From: Paenibacillus melissococcoides
GTDB lineage: Bacteria; Bacillota; Bacilli; Paenibacillales; Paenibacillaceae
NCBI GenBank assembly: GCA_944800085.1
Contig: CALYLO010000007.1
Location: forward strand, 62,001 to 126,000
DNA length: 64,000 bases
Direction of reading: 5' to 3'
A program made the translations under genes and the position numbers. This document shows positions 7,969 through 15,607 of this stretch, in pieces; position 1 is the stretch's first letter, and each line of letters starts with the position of its first letter. The notes beneath the pieces are model-generated. The model was not told the DNA's origin, did no database searches, and was given only the letters and a program-made list of their open reading frames with translations.

Positions 7969-8412
7969 TTACAAATTAGATACGACAATCAAAACAGACG
8001 TAGCCTTAAATTTGAAGTTTGTTAATACCCGATCAATCGTCTCCTCATATGTATTCGGCGAGAATAGAATCATTATAATGGTTGCAACACCAGTAAATAT
8101 TAGCACTAAAATACTATTAAGTACAATATGAGGCGCAATCGAGAAAATTGCTGCGGATACAATAGTGCATGCAGTTAATGATTTCATGTGTACTCCGCCT
8201 GAAAAATATCGAAGTACCCCGAAGCCGACAACTGCGATCATTGTATCTATTAATTTCCCCGTAATCCAACCAATCAAACAGCTAATTAACACGGTAAAAA
8301 TAAAATTAAAGATCACTCCAAGCGCATACTCCATAACTCCGACGCTCGTTTCCCCCTCTGGATCTGCTTCTTTAATTCTGAGGGCAAGCTTATTCGCTAA
8401 TCCTTCTATCAT
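7969..8412 (-). CDS. agrB: AgrB-like membrane peptidase
   Basis: A 147-residue membrane protein, slightly short for AgrB, with about five hydrophobic segments. It has the family signature RYFSGGVHMKSLTACTIVS, in which the His and the Cys seven residues later form the peptidase catalytic pair. AgrB cleaves AgrD at its C-terminal tail and forms the thiolactone intermediate. The start ATG overlaps the stop of the upstream membrane gene (TAATG). No helical C-terminal extension is visible. Confidence 0.88.
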   Translation of the reverse strand: MIEGLANKLALRIKEADPEGETSVGVMEYALGVIFNFIFTVLISCLIGWITGKLIDTMIAVVGFGVLRYFSGGVHMKSLTACTIVSAAIFSIAPHIVLNSILVLIFTGVATIIMILFSPNTYEETIDRVLTNFKFKATSVLIVVSNL

Positions 8413-9080
8413 TAATCTTCAATATCCCTTCTAAGCGACTGAAAATACAATGCCGTGAATGAAATCAGCAACAACGGAGCAACATATACTATCTTCATAT
8501 TTAACAATGCAGGAAGTGAAATAGATAGAACCAATAATGTCGTAACAGACCAGAATAATAATGCTTTGTTCCGGGATGTTGTATAATCCTCCTTCACACT
8601 AAAGTCGTGTGGCGGGCGGATTATAAATGAAAATCCTAGATTGAATTTTTTTAGAACATATCCAATAGTGAACGCAAGAGTGATTGATAACGCCTGAACA
8701 AAATTAACCTCAATCCCTGTGTTTTGTAAAACAATATGCTCATTCAGAAAACCAATGCCTAATAAGATACCATAAATCCCAACTTGGAGAATCAAATATC
8801 CTCCAAGTCCAGCCCCGGTTATTATCGCGCCATAAAATAGCTTGATCCGCATAACGAACCTCATAAAGAGAGTAAAGAGCAATACTTGCATGGATAAATC
8901 CATGGTTGGAACATTTAGGATGATCCTTAAAACGAATGATACAAGAGCAATAAAGACTGACATGGTGCCTAATTCTAATATATACTCCTTGACTGGAAGC
9001 CTATAGAGTTTGAGTATAAGAACAAATACCGCAAATGCATCCAGTATTCCAAGGGATATATAAGTCGCTGTTGAGCCCAA
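8412..9080 (-). CDS. AgrC-like membrane sensor protein lacking a kinase
   Basis: A 222-residue protein with six or seven transmembrane segments and a short basic C-terminus (FQSLRRDIED). It starts at TTG 9080 with GAGGTGG five bases upstream. Size, topology and position resemble the N-terminal sensor half of AgrC, but no histidine-kinase (DHp/CA) domain follows. It is the first gene of the operon. It may sense the peptide and hold or release the LytTR protein, as membrane partners do in LytTR regulatory systems. That role is inference. Confidence 0.6.
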   Translation of the reverse strand: MGSTATYISLGILDAFAVFVLILKLYRLPVKEYILELGTMSVFIALVSFVLRIILNVPTMDLSMQVLLFTLFMRFVMRIKLFYGAIITGAGLGGYLILQVGIYGILLGIGFLNEHIVLQNTGIEVNFVQALSITLAFTIGYVLKKFNLGFSFIIRPPHDFSVKEDYTTSRNKALLFWSVTTLLVLSISLPALLNMKIVYVAPLLLISFTALYFQSLRRDIED

Positions 9081-9099
9081 ATTACCACCTCGATTTGAT

Positions 9100-9148
9100 T
9101 TAGGATATTCCTAAGACAACATTATACTATCAGATTGACCAAAAGAAA
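9100..9148 (-). promoter_or_regulatory. Promoter of the agr-like operon with an inverted repeat
   Basis: On the minus strand a TATAAT (9121-9126) is preceded 16 bases upstream by a weak -35 (TTTCTT, 9143-9148). Between the -10 and the RBS lies an inverted repeat with arms TTAGGA/TCCTAA around three bases (9100-9114). The poor -35 suggests activation; the repeat may be an operator. Confidence 0.5.
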
Positions 9149-9154
9149 TTAAAA

Positions 9155-9178
9155 AGCCTCGGGACTACTCCCGGGGCT
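9155..9178 (-). terminator. Intrinsic terminator upstream of the agr-like operon
   Basis: GC-rich stem AGCC(C)CGGGA / TCCCG(A)GGCT with a four-base loop, followed by TTTTTAATTTC on the minus strand. It insulates the agr-like promoter from lysis-gene transcription. Confidence 0.7.
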
Positions 9179-9199
9179 CTTGTTCTACGCTCGAACAAA

Positions 9200-9385
9200 A
9201 AATAAATACCCCGCCGATCACCTTCAGCGGGGTAGAAAAAGAGTATGGAGGGCCTGAGCGTCAATCAGAGCAATCCTTACCAAGAAGAAACAGGGTGGTC
9301 CCTCTGAGGTTTCCGTTGAGGGGAGAAGTCGCCCGCCTCCGCCCCGGTTGCTGGAATTATCTCTTCTTGGTACTCCTAATTTATG
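9200..9385 (-). ncRNA. Candidate structured small RNA
   Basis: A 10-11 bp perfect stem (TACCAAGAAGA 9278-9288 with TCTTCTTGGTA 9362-9372) encloses about 73 GC-rich bases that can form inner stems (CCCTC with GAGGG). On the minus strand the block is followed by a strong intrinsic terminator at 9207-9234 (stem TACCCCGC/GCGGGGTA then TTTATTTTTT). No convincing peptide is encoded on either strand. The layout suggests a roughly 180-nt transcript between the amidase gene and the agr-like operon. The family is not recognised and the strand is inferred from the terminator. Confidence 0.45.
9207..9234 (-). terminator. Intrinsic terminator after the candidate RNA
   Basis: Perfect 8-bp GC-rich stem (TACCCCGC with GCGGGGTA) and a T-rich tail on the minus strand. 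Confidence 0.75.
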
Positions 9386-9513
9386 CGTTAAACTGAATGA
9401 TTGACCCAACTAAAACCTAAAGTACACAATAGTAATGATACAATATATCTTTGATCCGCAGAAAAAAGGAGCCCCACCAGCACAATGCCAGCAGAGATCC
9501 TTTTCACCAGTGC

Positions 9514-10170
9514 TTATTTCCCCATCTGCTTCAAGAGCCGATCGGCTACAACGGCCATTTCAGCCCGCGTAATCGGTTCATTCGGCGCGAATCCATTCCC
9601 CCGACCATTCATAATGCCGGCGTCCATGACCCTACGGATCGACGCCTCCGCCCAATGGCCGGCATAGTCCGGCTGCTTCGGTTTCTCCAATGCCCCCAGC
9701 TCCTTCTCAATCATTTTCACAAACTCCGACCACCGCGGCAGAATCCGGCTCGGACAAGCCTTACCGCTCCAGTGCTTATGCGGTACAACACGGCTGACCG
9801 GTATGCCGTGCCGCTTGCACAACAGCGCAATCAGCTCCGCCGCCCGCTGCCACGCCTTGGGCTCATCCATGCCCTGGTACATACAGACCTCGATCCCGAT
9901 TGAGGTCGTATTGCCGGCGTTGGTTCCCGCATGCCAGCCCTGCTCATCGTCACGCAAATGCTGGTAAATCTCTTTGTCATCAACCGTATAATGCCAAGAT
10001 GCCTCCCGGCCACCGCTGCCGTTGAGGATATAACGGCTATGCGACTCAGCCGTAGCTCCAGGGGCGCTATTATCCGTATTGTGGATCGTGATATACTGCG
10101 GCTTCATCGACCGGCTCGGCTTGTTCGGCCGGCCGTCGGGAAGCAACCGCTGCTTAATTTCGATGGTCAT
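9514..10170 (-). CDS. N-acetylmuramoyl-L-alanine amidase (endolysin) with an SLH motif
   Basis: A 218-residue lysin. The amidase_2 domain spans about residues 20-150: ITIHNTDNSAPG has the first Zn-ligand His, SWHYTVDD the active-site region, GWHAGTNAGNTTSIGIEVC the core, and VVPHKHWSGKACPSRIL the last ligands. It resembles CwlA/XlyA of B. subtilis prophages. Residues 168-213 form one S-layer homology motif (DYAGHWAEASIRRVMDAGIMNG...ITRAEMAVV), a likely wall anchor. It overlaps the holin gene by 17 bases. Confidence 0.93.
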   Translation of the reverse strand: MTIEIKQRLLPDGRPNKPSRSMKPQYITIHNTDNSAPGATAESHSRYILNGSGGREASWHYTVDDKEIYQHLRDDEQGWHAGTNAGNTTSIGIEVCMYQGMDEPKAWQRAAELIALLCKRHGIPVSRVVPHKHWSGKACPSRILPRWSEFVKMIEKELGALEKPKQPDYAGHWAEASIRRVMDAGIMNGRGNGFAPNEPITRAEMAVVADRLLKQMGK

Positions 10171-10615
10171 CGTTAACTCCCCCTTTGCCCTTCAGCACTT
10201 CGACCGCCTGCTTAATACCGGGCGGGAGTGGCACGCCAAGGCGTCCGCCGTTCTCAATGATCGACAGCAGTTCATTGGCCAAATAGAAAAAAATCGTTGC
10301 ATCTCTCAACATGTGTTGATCCCCTAGCACGCTGTCCACCTGGTGCCCCACGGCCACCACCAAAAAAATGAACACCTTTCGCGCGATGCCGATAAGGCCG
10401 ATGCTACTTTTCAGCTTACCTTCGGCTCCAGCCGCCATTACGCCCGTGACATAATCAATCGCCACTACAATCAGCAATACCGTAAGTAAAGACGGCCAGC
10501 CGCCGAACGCGTGCGCAATAACAACGCCAAATAAGCTGGCCGCTCCACCGGCTGCCAGCTGCTTAGGCGCGTAGTCTCCTACGATCTGACTCAACGCCAA
10601 TATTAATTTTTCCAC
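10154..10615 (-). CDS. Phage holin (toxin-secretion/phage-lysis holin family)
   Basis: A 153-residue membrane protein with three hydrophobic segments (SLLTVLLIVVAIDYVTGVMAA; KVFIFLVVAVGHQVDSVLG; a helix near residue 112). The VAIDYVTGV motif and size match the holin_4_1 (TcdE-like) family. It permeabilises the membrane so that the downstream amidase reaches the wall. The RBS is strong and a terminator separates it from the tail operon. Confidence 0.9.
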   Translation of the reverse strand: MEKLILALSQIVGDYAPKQLAAGGAASLFGVVIAHAFGGWPSLLTVLLIVVAIDYVTGVMAAGAEGKLKSSIGLIGIARKVFIFLVVAVGHQVDSVLGDQHMLRDATIFFYLANELLSIIENGGRLGVPLPPGIKQAVEVLKGKGGVNDDHRN

Positions 10616-10639
10616 GTCATTTCCCCCTCAATTAAAATA

Positions 10640-10660
10640 GCCCCCGGGTATCCCGAGGGC
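10640..10660 (-). terminator. Terminator between tail operon and holin
   Basis: Minus-strand hairpin GCCCTCGGG-ATA-CCCGGGGGC (one bulge) followed by TATTTTAAT. It would reduce read-through from the tail genes into the lysis pair. Confidence 0.65.
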
Positions 10661-10692
10661 ATAAATATAGCGCCATACCATAGGGCAGGCGC

Positions 10693-10830
10693 TTATTTCT
10701 CCGTTTCTTCGATGATTTCCCGACACTCTTCAGCCGAAATGTACTTAGGAACATACGACTGAAGCTTATCTTCATCAGCAAATCCCTTGCGCCAGCAGTC
10801 CATAAGAAATGCGAAAAATAGGCTCTTCAT
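10693..10830 (-). CDS. XkdX-family small phage protein
   Basis: A 45-residue protein (MKSLFFAFLMDCWRKGFAD...YVPKYISAEECREIIEE). The W-x-x-x-x-x-D...VxKYIT/SxEEYxEI pattern is typical of the XkdX family encoded after tail-fibre genes in PBSX-like phages. The ATG shares a base with the preceding stop (TAATG). Function unknown. Confidence 0.85.
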   Translation of the reverse strand: MKSLFFAFLMDCWRKGFADEDKLQSYVPKYISAEECREIIEETEK

Positions 10831-11171
10831 TATGCATTACCTCCCGGCGTATCCATCATACCCATGAGGGCTAGTTGCATTGCGTCGATCTGTTTGCGTA
10901 ATTCTTCGTTTTCAGTTTGCAATCTCTCAATGGGTCCGGGTTCACTCTGCTTAACCCGTTCAGCTTCATAAACTGCCTCATATTCTTCAGTTGTGATGAG
11001 CAAAATATCCTCGTGTTCCGGGATATCCTCCTGCTCCGTGATGACGTAAAAATCCCTTGTTCCTGTAGGGTATACTTGGGTGCCCGGGACAAATTTTTCG
11101 AAATCTAATCCTTTGTAGTCATAATTTCCCCCGCGCTCTCCAATGGCGTTTATAATCTTTACTCCAATCAT
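10830..11171 (-). CDS. XkdW-like tail-associated protein
   Basis: A 113-residue protein from ATG 11171 with AGGAGGG nine bases upstream; the longer open frame has no RBS and overlaps the fibre gene. The N-terminal half (FEKFVPGTQVYPTGTRDFYVITEQ) is beta-rich. The C-terminal segment ERLQTENEELRKQIDAMQLALMGMMD is a short coiled coil seen in small proteins encoded after fibre genes. Position corresponds to xkdW in PBSX. Confidence 0.65.
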   Translation of the reverse strand: MIGVKIINAIGERGGNYDYKGLDFEKFVPGTQVYPTGTRDFYVITEQEDIPEHEDILLITTEEYEAVYEAERVKQSEPGPIERLQTENEELRKQIDAMQLALMGMMDTPGGNA

Positions 11172-11181
11172 GTTAGCCCTC

Positions 11182-12768
11182 CTAATCTCTGTATGCGTGT
11201 GCTCCAAGAAAGTTAACAATTCCCGTAATTCCTGTCCCCCTCGCTGCCATTTCGTAGCTGAAGGATAAACCATCCCGTGTGATAAGTGTGTGTTTGCGTG
11301 AAGTCGGTGAGTCTTGTCGCGCCACATATAATTTTGTCTTGCTAAGGAAAACAAATTCGTAGGCATTACCACTGCCGTCTGGCATTGAAAAATAGGCTGT
11401 GCCCGATTGGTTTACAACCCTAACAGGGTTTCCACTTTGAGCAATGAATATGGAACCATCCCGAGTAATTGCATGTGTTCTAAGAACATCCAAGTAAGAT
11501 ACCTGGCTTTTTGATATAAGTGTACCTGCATGGTCATATACCTCATAGAACCCATTGCCTGCAAGGTCTTCCGTCGTAACAAGCACAACATCATCACCTA
11601 CCGCAAAACTCCTCGGCGGGAGCGCTTGTGGAGCGCCCAGATGTACTGCCCTCACAACAGTTCCGTTTGGCGACACCTCATGTAGTTCTGACTGAAACCT
11701 TGGTGGATCACCTGATGATGTTTGTCGGATTAGTACGATATTATTATCCTTATTGATAAACATCACGCTAATGCCGGTATAACTGTTGAGCATATCAAAA
11801 AACGCGCTTGTTAGCGCGAGGTTGCCCCTTGCCTCCTGCATACCCGTGATTGCAGCAGCCAGTTGGTCAAAAGTGCTATTCGCGGAGGCTGGCCCGCCGC
11901 CTTTGTCGTTGATGGCCCCCGCGACCTTCCCCTTACCGTCAACGACAGATGACTTTACATTATCGATCTCCTCAAGGACGTTGCGCGATTGGACTGTCAG
12001 CGCACCGTTTACGACTAACCCGCCCGTGATTGTGCCGCCTGAGCGCGGCAGGCTGGCATTTTTGGCGTTTGTCTCGGCTTGGTTTGCTTTTTCCTGGGCT
12101 CCATCAGTAGTTTCCTTTGCATTCCATGACGTCCGCTCCGCCGCCGTAATATGCTTCACCGCGTCAGTCGCGTGTGCGTCCAGGTCTGCCTGCTTGGCGG
12201 CTCCGATAGATTCGGGCGTGATATTAGATAGGTCAATATCATCCACTTTCTGATCGGTGTATGCTTTCGCCTCATTCAAGGCTTTCGCTACCTTTTCCTC
12301 CATCTCCTTATTGGTTGCGTATACTAAGGAGCCATCAATTACCGCACTGACATTCTGGGCGTTCTGTATGATCGTAACCGCATCAATGTATTTTTCTATG
12401 ACGTCCGGTCCACCTTCGGGCGGGATGTACTCCGCATTATCTCCGGCATTGGCGTAGCAAAACATAATTTCCCCAACGTCGGGATCCTGCGCGAACACGC
12501 CAATTTCCCTAAAGTAAAACCCTGATTGCAATCCCGCGTTGGAAAGCATAGTCCCGACAACCGCCTTACCGTCCGGGCGCACTTCGAGCTTTTTGATATC
12601 AAGGGACTTTTTCGCGCTGATTAGATTGTTGAGGGTCGGGATCGACTGCCCTCCTAATTTTCCGTCCCCCACTTTGATACGAGTATATTTCAACTCGATT
12701 CCCGTTTGCGCTTTTGCTTGCAGGGCACGTCCTTTATTCGTGATAATCATTCCACCAAATGCCCCCAT
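11182..12768 (-). CDS. Phage tail fibre protein
   Basis: A 528-residue fibre. Residues 1-170 form the N-terminal baseplate-attachment domain (GGMIITNKGRALQAKAQTG, then TRIKVGDG and FYFREIGVFAQDPD). A linker of coiled-coil character follows (HATDAVKHITAAERTSWNAK, QEKANQAETNAKNASLPRSGG). Residues after about 310 are a unique C-terminal domain with repeated beta-strands, a likely propeller-like receptor-binding part. It begins two bases from the stop of the tail protein I gene. Host-range determinant by analogy. Confidence 0.88.
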   Translation of the reverse strand: MGAFGGMIITNKGRALQAKAQTGIELKYTRIKVGDGKLGGQSIPTLNNLISAKKSLDIKKLEVRPDGKAVVGTMLSNAGLQSGFYFREIGVFAQDPDVGEIMFCYANAGDNAEYIPPEGGPDVIEKYIDAVTIIQNAQNVSAVIDGSLVYATNKEMEEKVAKALNEAKAYTDQKVDDIDLSNITPESIGAAKQADLDAHATDAVKHITAAERTSWNAKETTDGAQEKANQAETNAKNASLPRSGGTITGGLVVNGALTVQSRNVLEEIDNVKSSVVDGKGKVAGAINDKGGGPASANSTFDQLAAAITGMQEARGNLALTSAFFDMLNSYTGISVMFINKDNNIVLIRQTSSGDPPRFQSELHEVSPNGTVVRAVHLGAPQALPPRSFAVGDDVVLVTTEDLAGNGFYEVYDHAGTLISKSQVSYLDVLRTHAITRDGSIFIAQSGNPVRVVNQSGTAYFSMPDGSGNAYEFVFLSKTKLYVARQDSPTSRKHTLITRDGLSFSYEMAARGTGITGIVNFLGAHAYRD

Positions 12769-12769
12769 G

Positions 12770-13333
12770 TTACACCACCTGTTCTATTGTCAGATATTCA
12801 CCCATGTGCAGGGCGTTTCCAAAATACAAATTCAGATCCTCGGCCGTGATGATCTCGATTCGTTCCAGCCATGAGCGTGTGTTTTTGACGGAGTTTACAG
12901 CGGCCAGAAACTCCTTGGCGCGCTCATGGGTTGCGGATGGATCAGTTACGATAACCCGGAAGTATCCGGGCTCACCGCCGTATTCCCACCACTCCACCAC
13001 ATCGCCACTGTGAAAGATAGTCCTCACCAGTTCCTCTACCGCCGACGGTGTGCCCTTCCGCCGGTGCCAGGCAAGCGAGTTTTTGACTAGCTCGCGCTTT
13101 TGCTCGATAGGCAGCGACGGGTCATAGAAATCCACGTGAAACTGCCATGCAAGCTCGTCTACCCACTGCTCATCCAGCGTGTCGATGTGATGGAGTATCG
13201 CAACGGAGGGCATGAGCTCTGTCACTGCTCGCAGCTCGGTGTCGATCGCCTCGGCCGCAGCCCTCACATTCTCATCCTCCCGGAGATTCGGGGGGATGAG
13301 GTCAACCAACCGGATCTGTCCGATATCAATCAT
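12770..13333 (-). CDS. Phage tail protein I (baseplate)
   Basis: A 187-residue protein from ATG 13333 (GGAGGG seven bases upstream). ILHHIDTLDEQWVDELAWQFHVDFYDPSLPIEQKRELVKNS and WHRRKGTPSAVEELV are hallmark segments of P2 gpI/XkdU-like proteins, which cap the baseplate wedge. It overlaps the gpJ-like gene by 8 bases. Confidence 0.92.
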   Translation of the reverse strand: MIDIGQIRLVDLIPPNLREDENVRAAAEAIDTELRAVTELMPSVAILHHIDTLDEQWVDELAWQFHVDFYDPSLPIEQKRELVKNSLAWHRRKGTPSAVEELVRTIFHSGDVVEWWEYGGEPGYFRVIVTDPSATHERAKEFLAAVNSVKNTRSWLERIEIITAEDLNLYFGNALHMGEYLTIEQVV

Positions 13334-14444
13334 CTTCCAGCCCTCCATACGTCACCTTCGGCGCGGAGGCAATGGCAACCTGCGTCTTTCCGGCGACGGA
13401 ATGGACCGGGGAACGCACGTCTACACGGCGAGCGCCAGCATTCATGACCCTGCGAATCAAATCTGACGGAATGATATCGCGACCAATACGGGCTTTTTGC
13501 CAGTGGATATACGATTCAACGGCCTGCTGTATGCGGGCCTGAATGTTCGCGGCGTCCGTCGCGTTGCGGCTGTCGATCCAGTACGTAAGATCGATGTCGT
13601 AGCTGACGACATCCGGGGCTAAGACGCTGACTTTGTCGGTCAAGGGCCTAACTCGTTTGTCGTTGCAGATGTCGTAAACGGCATCGAGCACGTCCTGGGT
13701 TGGTAGCTCCCCGCCCTGCATCAACACCCGGATCTCCACCTCGACAGGAGCAGGGGACCATACCAGGACATCCATGATATCCTTGTTCGCGGATTTCGCC
13801 CAATACTCGTATGCGCCGGTTGGCCCCGCGACGGAAAAGCGTTCCGGCGACGTATAGATCCGCTCTCGGTATCGGTCATCGTCTTCCCGGTCTGTTCCGC
13901 CGCTGCTCTCCGTCAGGTTTTCCACCCGGTCAACCCACGGCAGCGGATCCACCAGCGTATTGATCTGGCCGGGGATAAAGCCGTTGCCCGTCAGTCCCGG
14001 CGCCAGACATTCGCACGGCACATCGACATGCAACGCGCCCGGCTTGACCTCACCGACTGTGACGGTCGCAAAGAACAGCTCTCCGCCTGGACTCACCCGG
14101 ATGCCCGCCGGGATGAGCACCGCTTCCGGCCGCGGTGCAGACAGGTGGAATCGTACCGTTGTCTTCGCGGGCTCCGCCTGCAGCCGCTCCGTCTCGACCA
14201 TCGCGCCGAGGTGGTCCAGATAGTCACCAGTTGCATAGCGGAGCAGGTTTTGCTTGGCCGTATGATTTATCACCACGCGCTGCTGTACGATGAGCTGAGC
14301 AATGGACAATAAAAAGAGGCGAACCGGGTCCGCTGGATACAGCTTGCGACCAGATAACGCCTCATAACTCGTAATCATATTTTGGACGGTCTTGTTTACG
14401 TCAATGTCTACAAACTGTATGTCAGGAAGATCAATCAGCGCCAA
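13326..14444 (-). CDS. Baseplate assembly protein J
   Basis: A 372-residue protein starting at TTG 14444, chosen because GGCGGAGG lies just upstream; an earlier TTG at 14465 is possible. It shows the Baseplate_J pattern: NMITSYEALSGRKLYPADPVRLFLLSIAQLIVQQ, then RYRERIYTSPERFSVAGPTGAYEYWAKSA and the C-terminal IPSDLIRRVMNAGARRV. It forms the baseplate wedge with the W- and I-like proteins and overlaps both neighbours. Confidence 0.93.
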   Translation of the reverse strand: MALIDLPDIQFVDIDVNKTVQNMITSYEALSGRKLYPADPVRLFLLSIAQLIVQQRVVINHTAKQNLLRYATGDYLDHLGAMVETERLQAEPAKTTVRFHLSAPRPEAVLIPAGIRVSPGGELFFATVTVGEVKPGALHVDVPCECLAPGLTGNGFIPGQINTLVDPLPWVDRVENLTESSGGTDREDDDRYRERIYTSPERFSVAGPTGAYEYWAKSANKDIMDVLVWSPAPVEVEIRVLMQGGELPTQDVLDAVYDICNDKRVRPLTDKVSVLAPDVVSYDIDLTYWIDSRNATDAANIQARIQQAVESYIHWQKARIGRDIIPSDLIRRVMNAGARRVDVRSPVHSVAGKTQVAIASAPKVTYGGLEDD

Positions 14445-14736
14445 CGTCCTCCGCCTCCTCCTCAATCAAGTTGTAAGCCACACGAGGGTATACTTTCCCA
14501 CCCTCCCCAGGCTCTACCGTGACGCCGGTAACCTCCACGCGCGGTTCATACTCCTGGACCGCCTCAATTACCCGCATCGTAAGTTGAGACTCAAGAAATG
14601 GAGCCGGCACGTCCTGCGGGACGTCGAGACCGAAAGCCCGGTCAAGCGGCACGGTGACGGCCACGGTGTCAACGATGCACCGGACATTCTGTTCGATTTC
14701 TTCGGCCCGCGTGGCCGGATGAAAGTTCACCTTCAT
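14431..14736 (-). CDS. Baseplate protein W (gp25-like)
   Basis: A 101-residue protein from ATG 14736, which overlaps the preceding stop (ATGA). EIEQNVRCIVDTVAVTVPLDRAFGLD and LTMRVIEAVQEYEPRVEV match the GPW/gp25 wedge family. The longer upstream open frame is an artefact of overlap. Confidence 0.9.
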   Translation of the reverse strand: MKVNFHPATRAEEIEQNVRCIVDTVAVTVPLDRAFGLDVPQDVPAPFLESQLTMRVIEAVQEYEPRVEVTGVTVEPGEGGKVYPRVAYNLIEEEAEDVGAD

Positions 14737-15125
14737 TTCAAATACTCCTTTAATTGGATATCTATGTCCGCTGTAAGTAGCCGGCCCTGCGCATCGATGC
14801 GCTCCCAAGACTGCTCCAAGTGAGTAATGACCCAACGGTAACGACCGATAGGTGAACCGCCTATCGTCAGAGCATGCGGCTTGCCGGCACGATGTAGCTT
14901 CGTGAGCTGGCTGACTTCGTTCCGGACGTTGATGCCGAAAAGGTAGTCAAGCCGTATTGTTAGACGCGCCTCATCGAGTCCTGGGCCAATCGGCTGCAGG
15001 ACCGGGCTTTTCCCCAATACCTCAATTTCTGCAAAGCGGTATTCGCCCGAGCGGCTGAAGTTATCAAAGGTACGGATTTTGTGAGCTGTTACTAAGAAAT
15101 TGATAGGTCCTAGGCTACCGATCAT
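14733..15125 (-). CDS. P2 gpU-like tail protein
   Basis: A 130-residue protein with FSRSGEYRFAEIEVLG, LDEARLTIRLDYLFG, LHRAGKPHALTIGG and RYRWVITHLEQSWERIDAQGRL, the pattern of phage P2 gpU proteins involved in tail-end formation. It sits between the V- and W-like genes and overlaps both by four bases. Confidence 0.8.
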   Translation of the reverse strand: MIGSLGPINFLVTAHKIRTFDNFSRSGEYRFAEIEVLGKSPVLQPIGPGLDEARLTIRLDYLFGINVRNEVSQLTKLHRAGKPHALTIGGSPIGRYRWVITHLEQSWERIDAQGRLLTADIDIQLKEYLK

Positions 15126-15607
15126 GTGACAGCCCTCCCTAGCATCACGGCCGCAAGCGTACTATCCGGCGGAGCCTCGATGTCGATGCCGCTGCTGGAG
15201 TAGACAGCTTTGTAGCCGGTCAGCTCCTGCGGCTGCCCCTTGACCACGCCGCGCAACCCGAGGATAAATGTATCTTCCGCCTTCCAGCCGTCCGGATATG
15301 GGGCGCTGGCAGCCGTACCGCTCACCTTGGCAACATGGACGGCGGCCGGGGCTGCAGACGGCAGTTGCTCCCCCTGGATGTAATAGCAGCCCCCAAGACA
15401 AAAACCGTCGTTCGTGGCTGCCGATAGAAACACACAGACGACGGTATCCTTTAATTTCGGCAACTGCGTGACACCTGGCGGCATGATGACGGGAAGCAAG
15501 GCGGACACAGCGGAATCCTCATCGAAAAAGGACACGCGTACCGCGCCTACTTCCGGCGATACCGCCGTAACTGTTCCGATTTTGACTGTTCGTTGGTTCA
15601 TACTCAT
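15122..15607 (-). CDS. Baseplate spike protein V
   Basis: A 161-residue protein. The N-terminal half is an OB-fold-like domain (IGTVTAVSPEVGAVRVSFFDED, LPKLKDTVVCVFLSAATNDGFCLGG), typical of gpV/phage baseplate assembly V spikes. The C-terminal part carries short repeats expected for the spike stalk. It punctures the cell surface during contraction by analogy with P2. It touches the D-like gene stop. Confidence 0.88.
   Translation of the reverse strand: MSMNQRTVKIGTVTAVSPEVGAVRVSFFDEDSAVSALLPVIMPPGVTQLPKLKDTVVCVFLSAATNDGFCLGGCYYIQGEQLPSAAPAAVHVAKVSGTAASAPYPDGWKAEDTFILGLRGVVKGQPQELTGYKAVYSSSGIDIEAPPDSTLAAVMLGRAVT

Noticed and set aside
9200..9385. Type I toxin-antitoxin pair
   Set aside because: No short hydrophobic toxin frame with an RBS exists on either strand in this block.
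9224..9409. A 61-residue minus-strand frame in the candidate RNA
   Set aside because: No RBS, low-complexity Gly/Pro/Arg content and no family pattern; it is better explained as part of a structured RNA.
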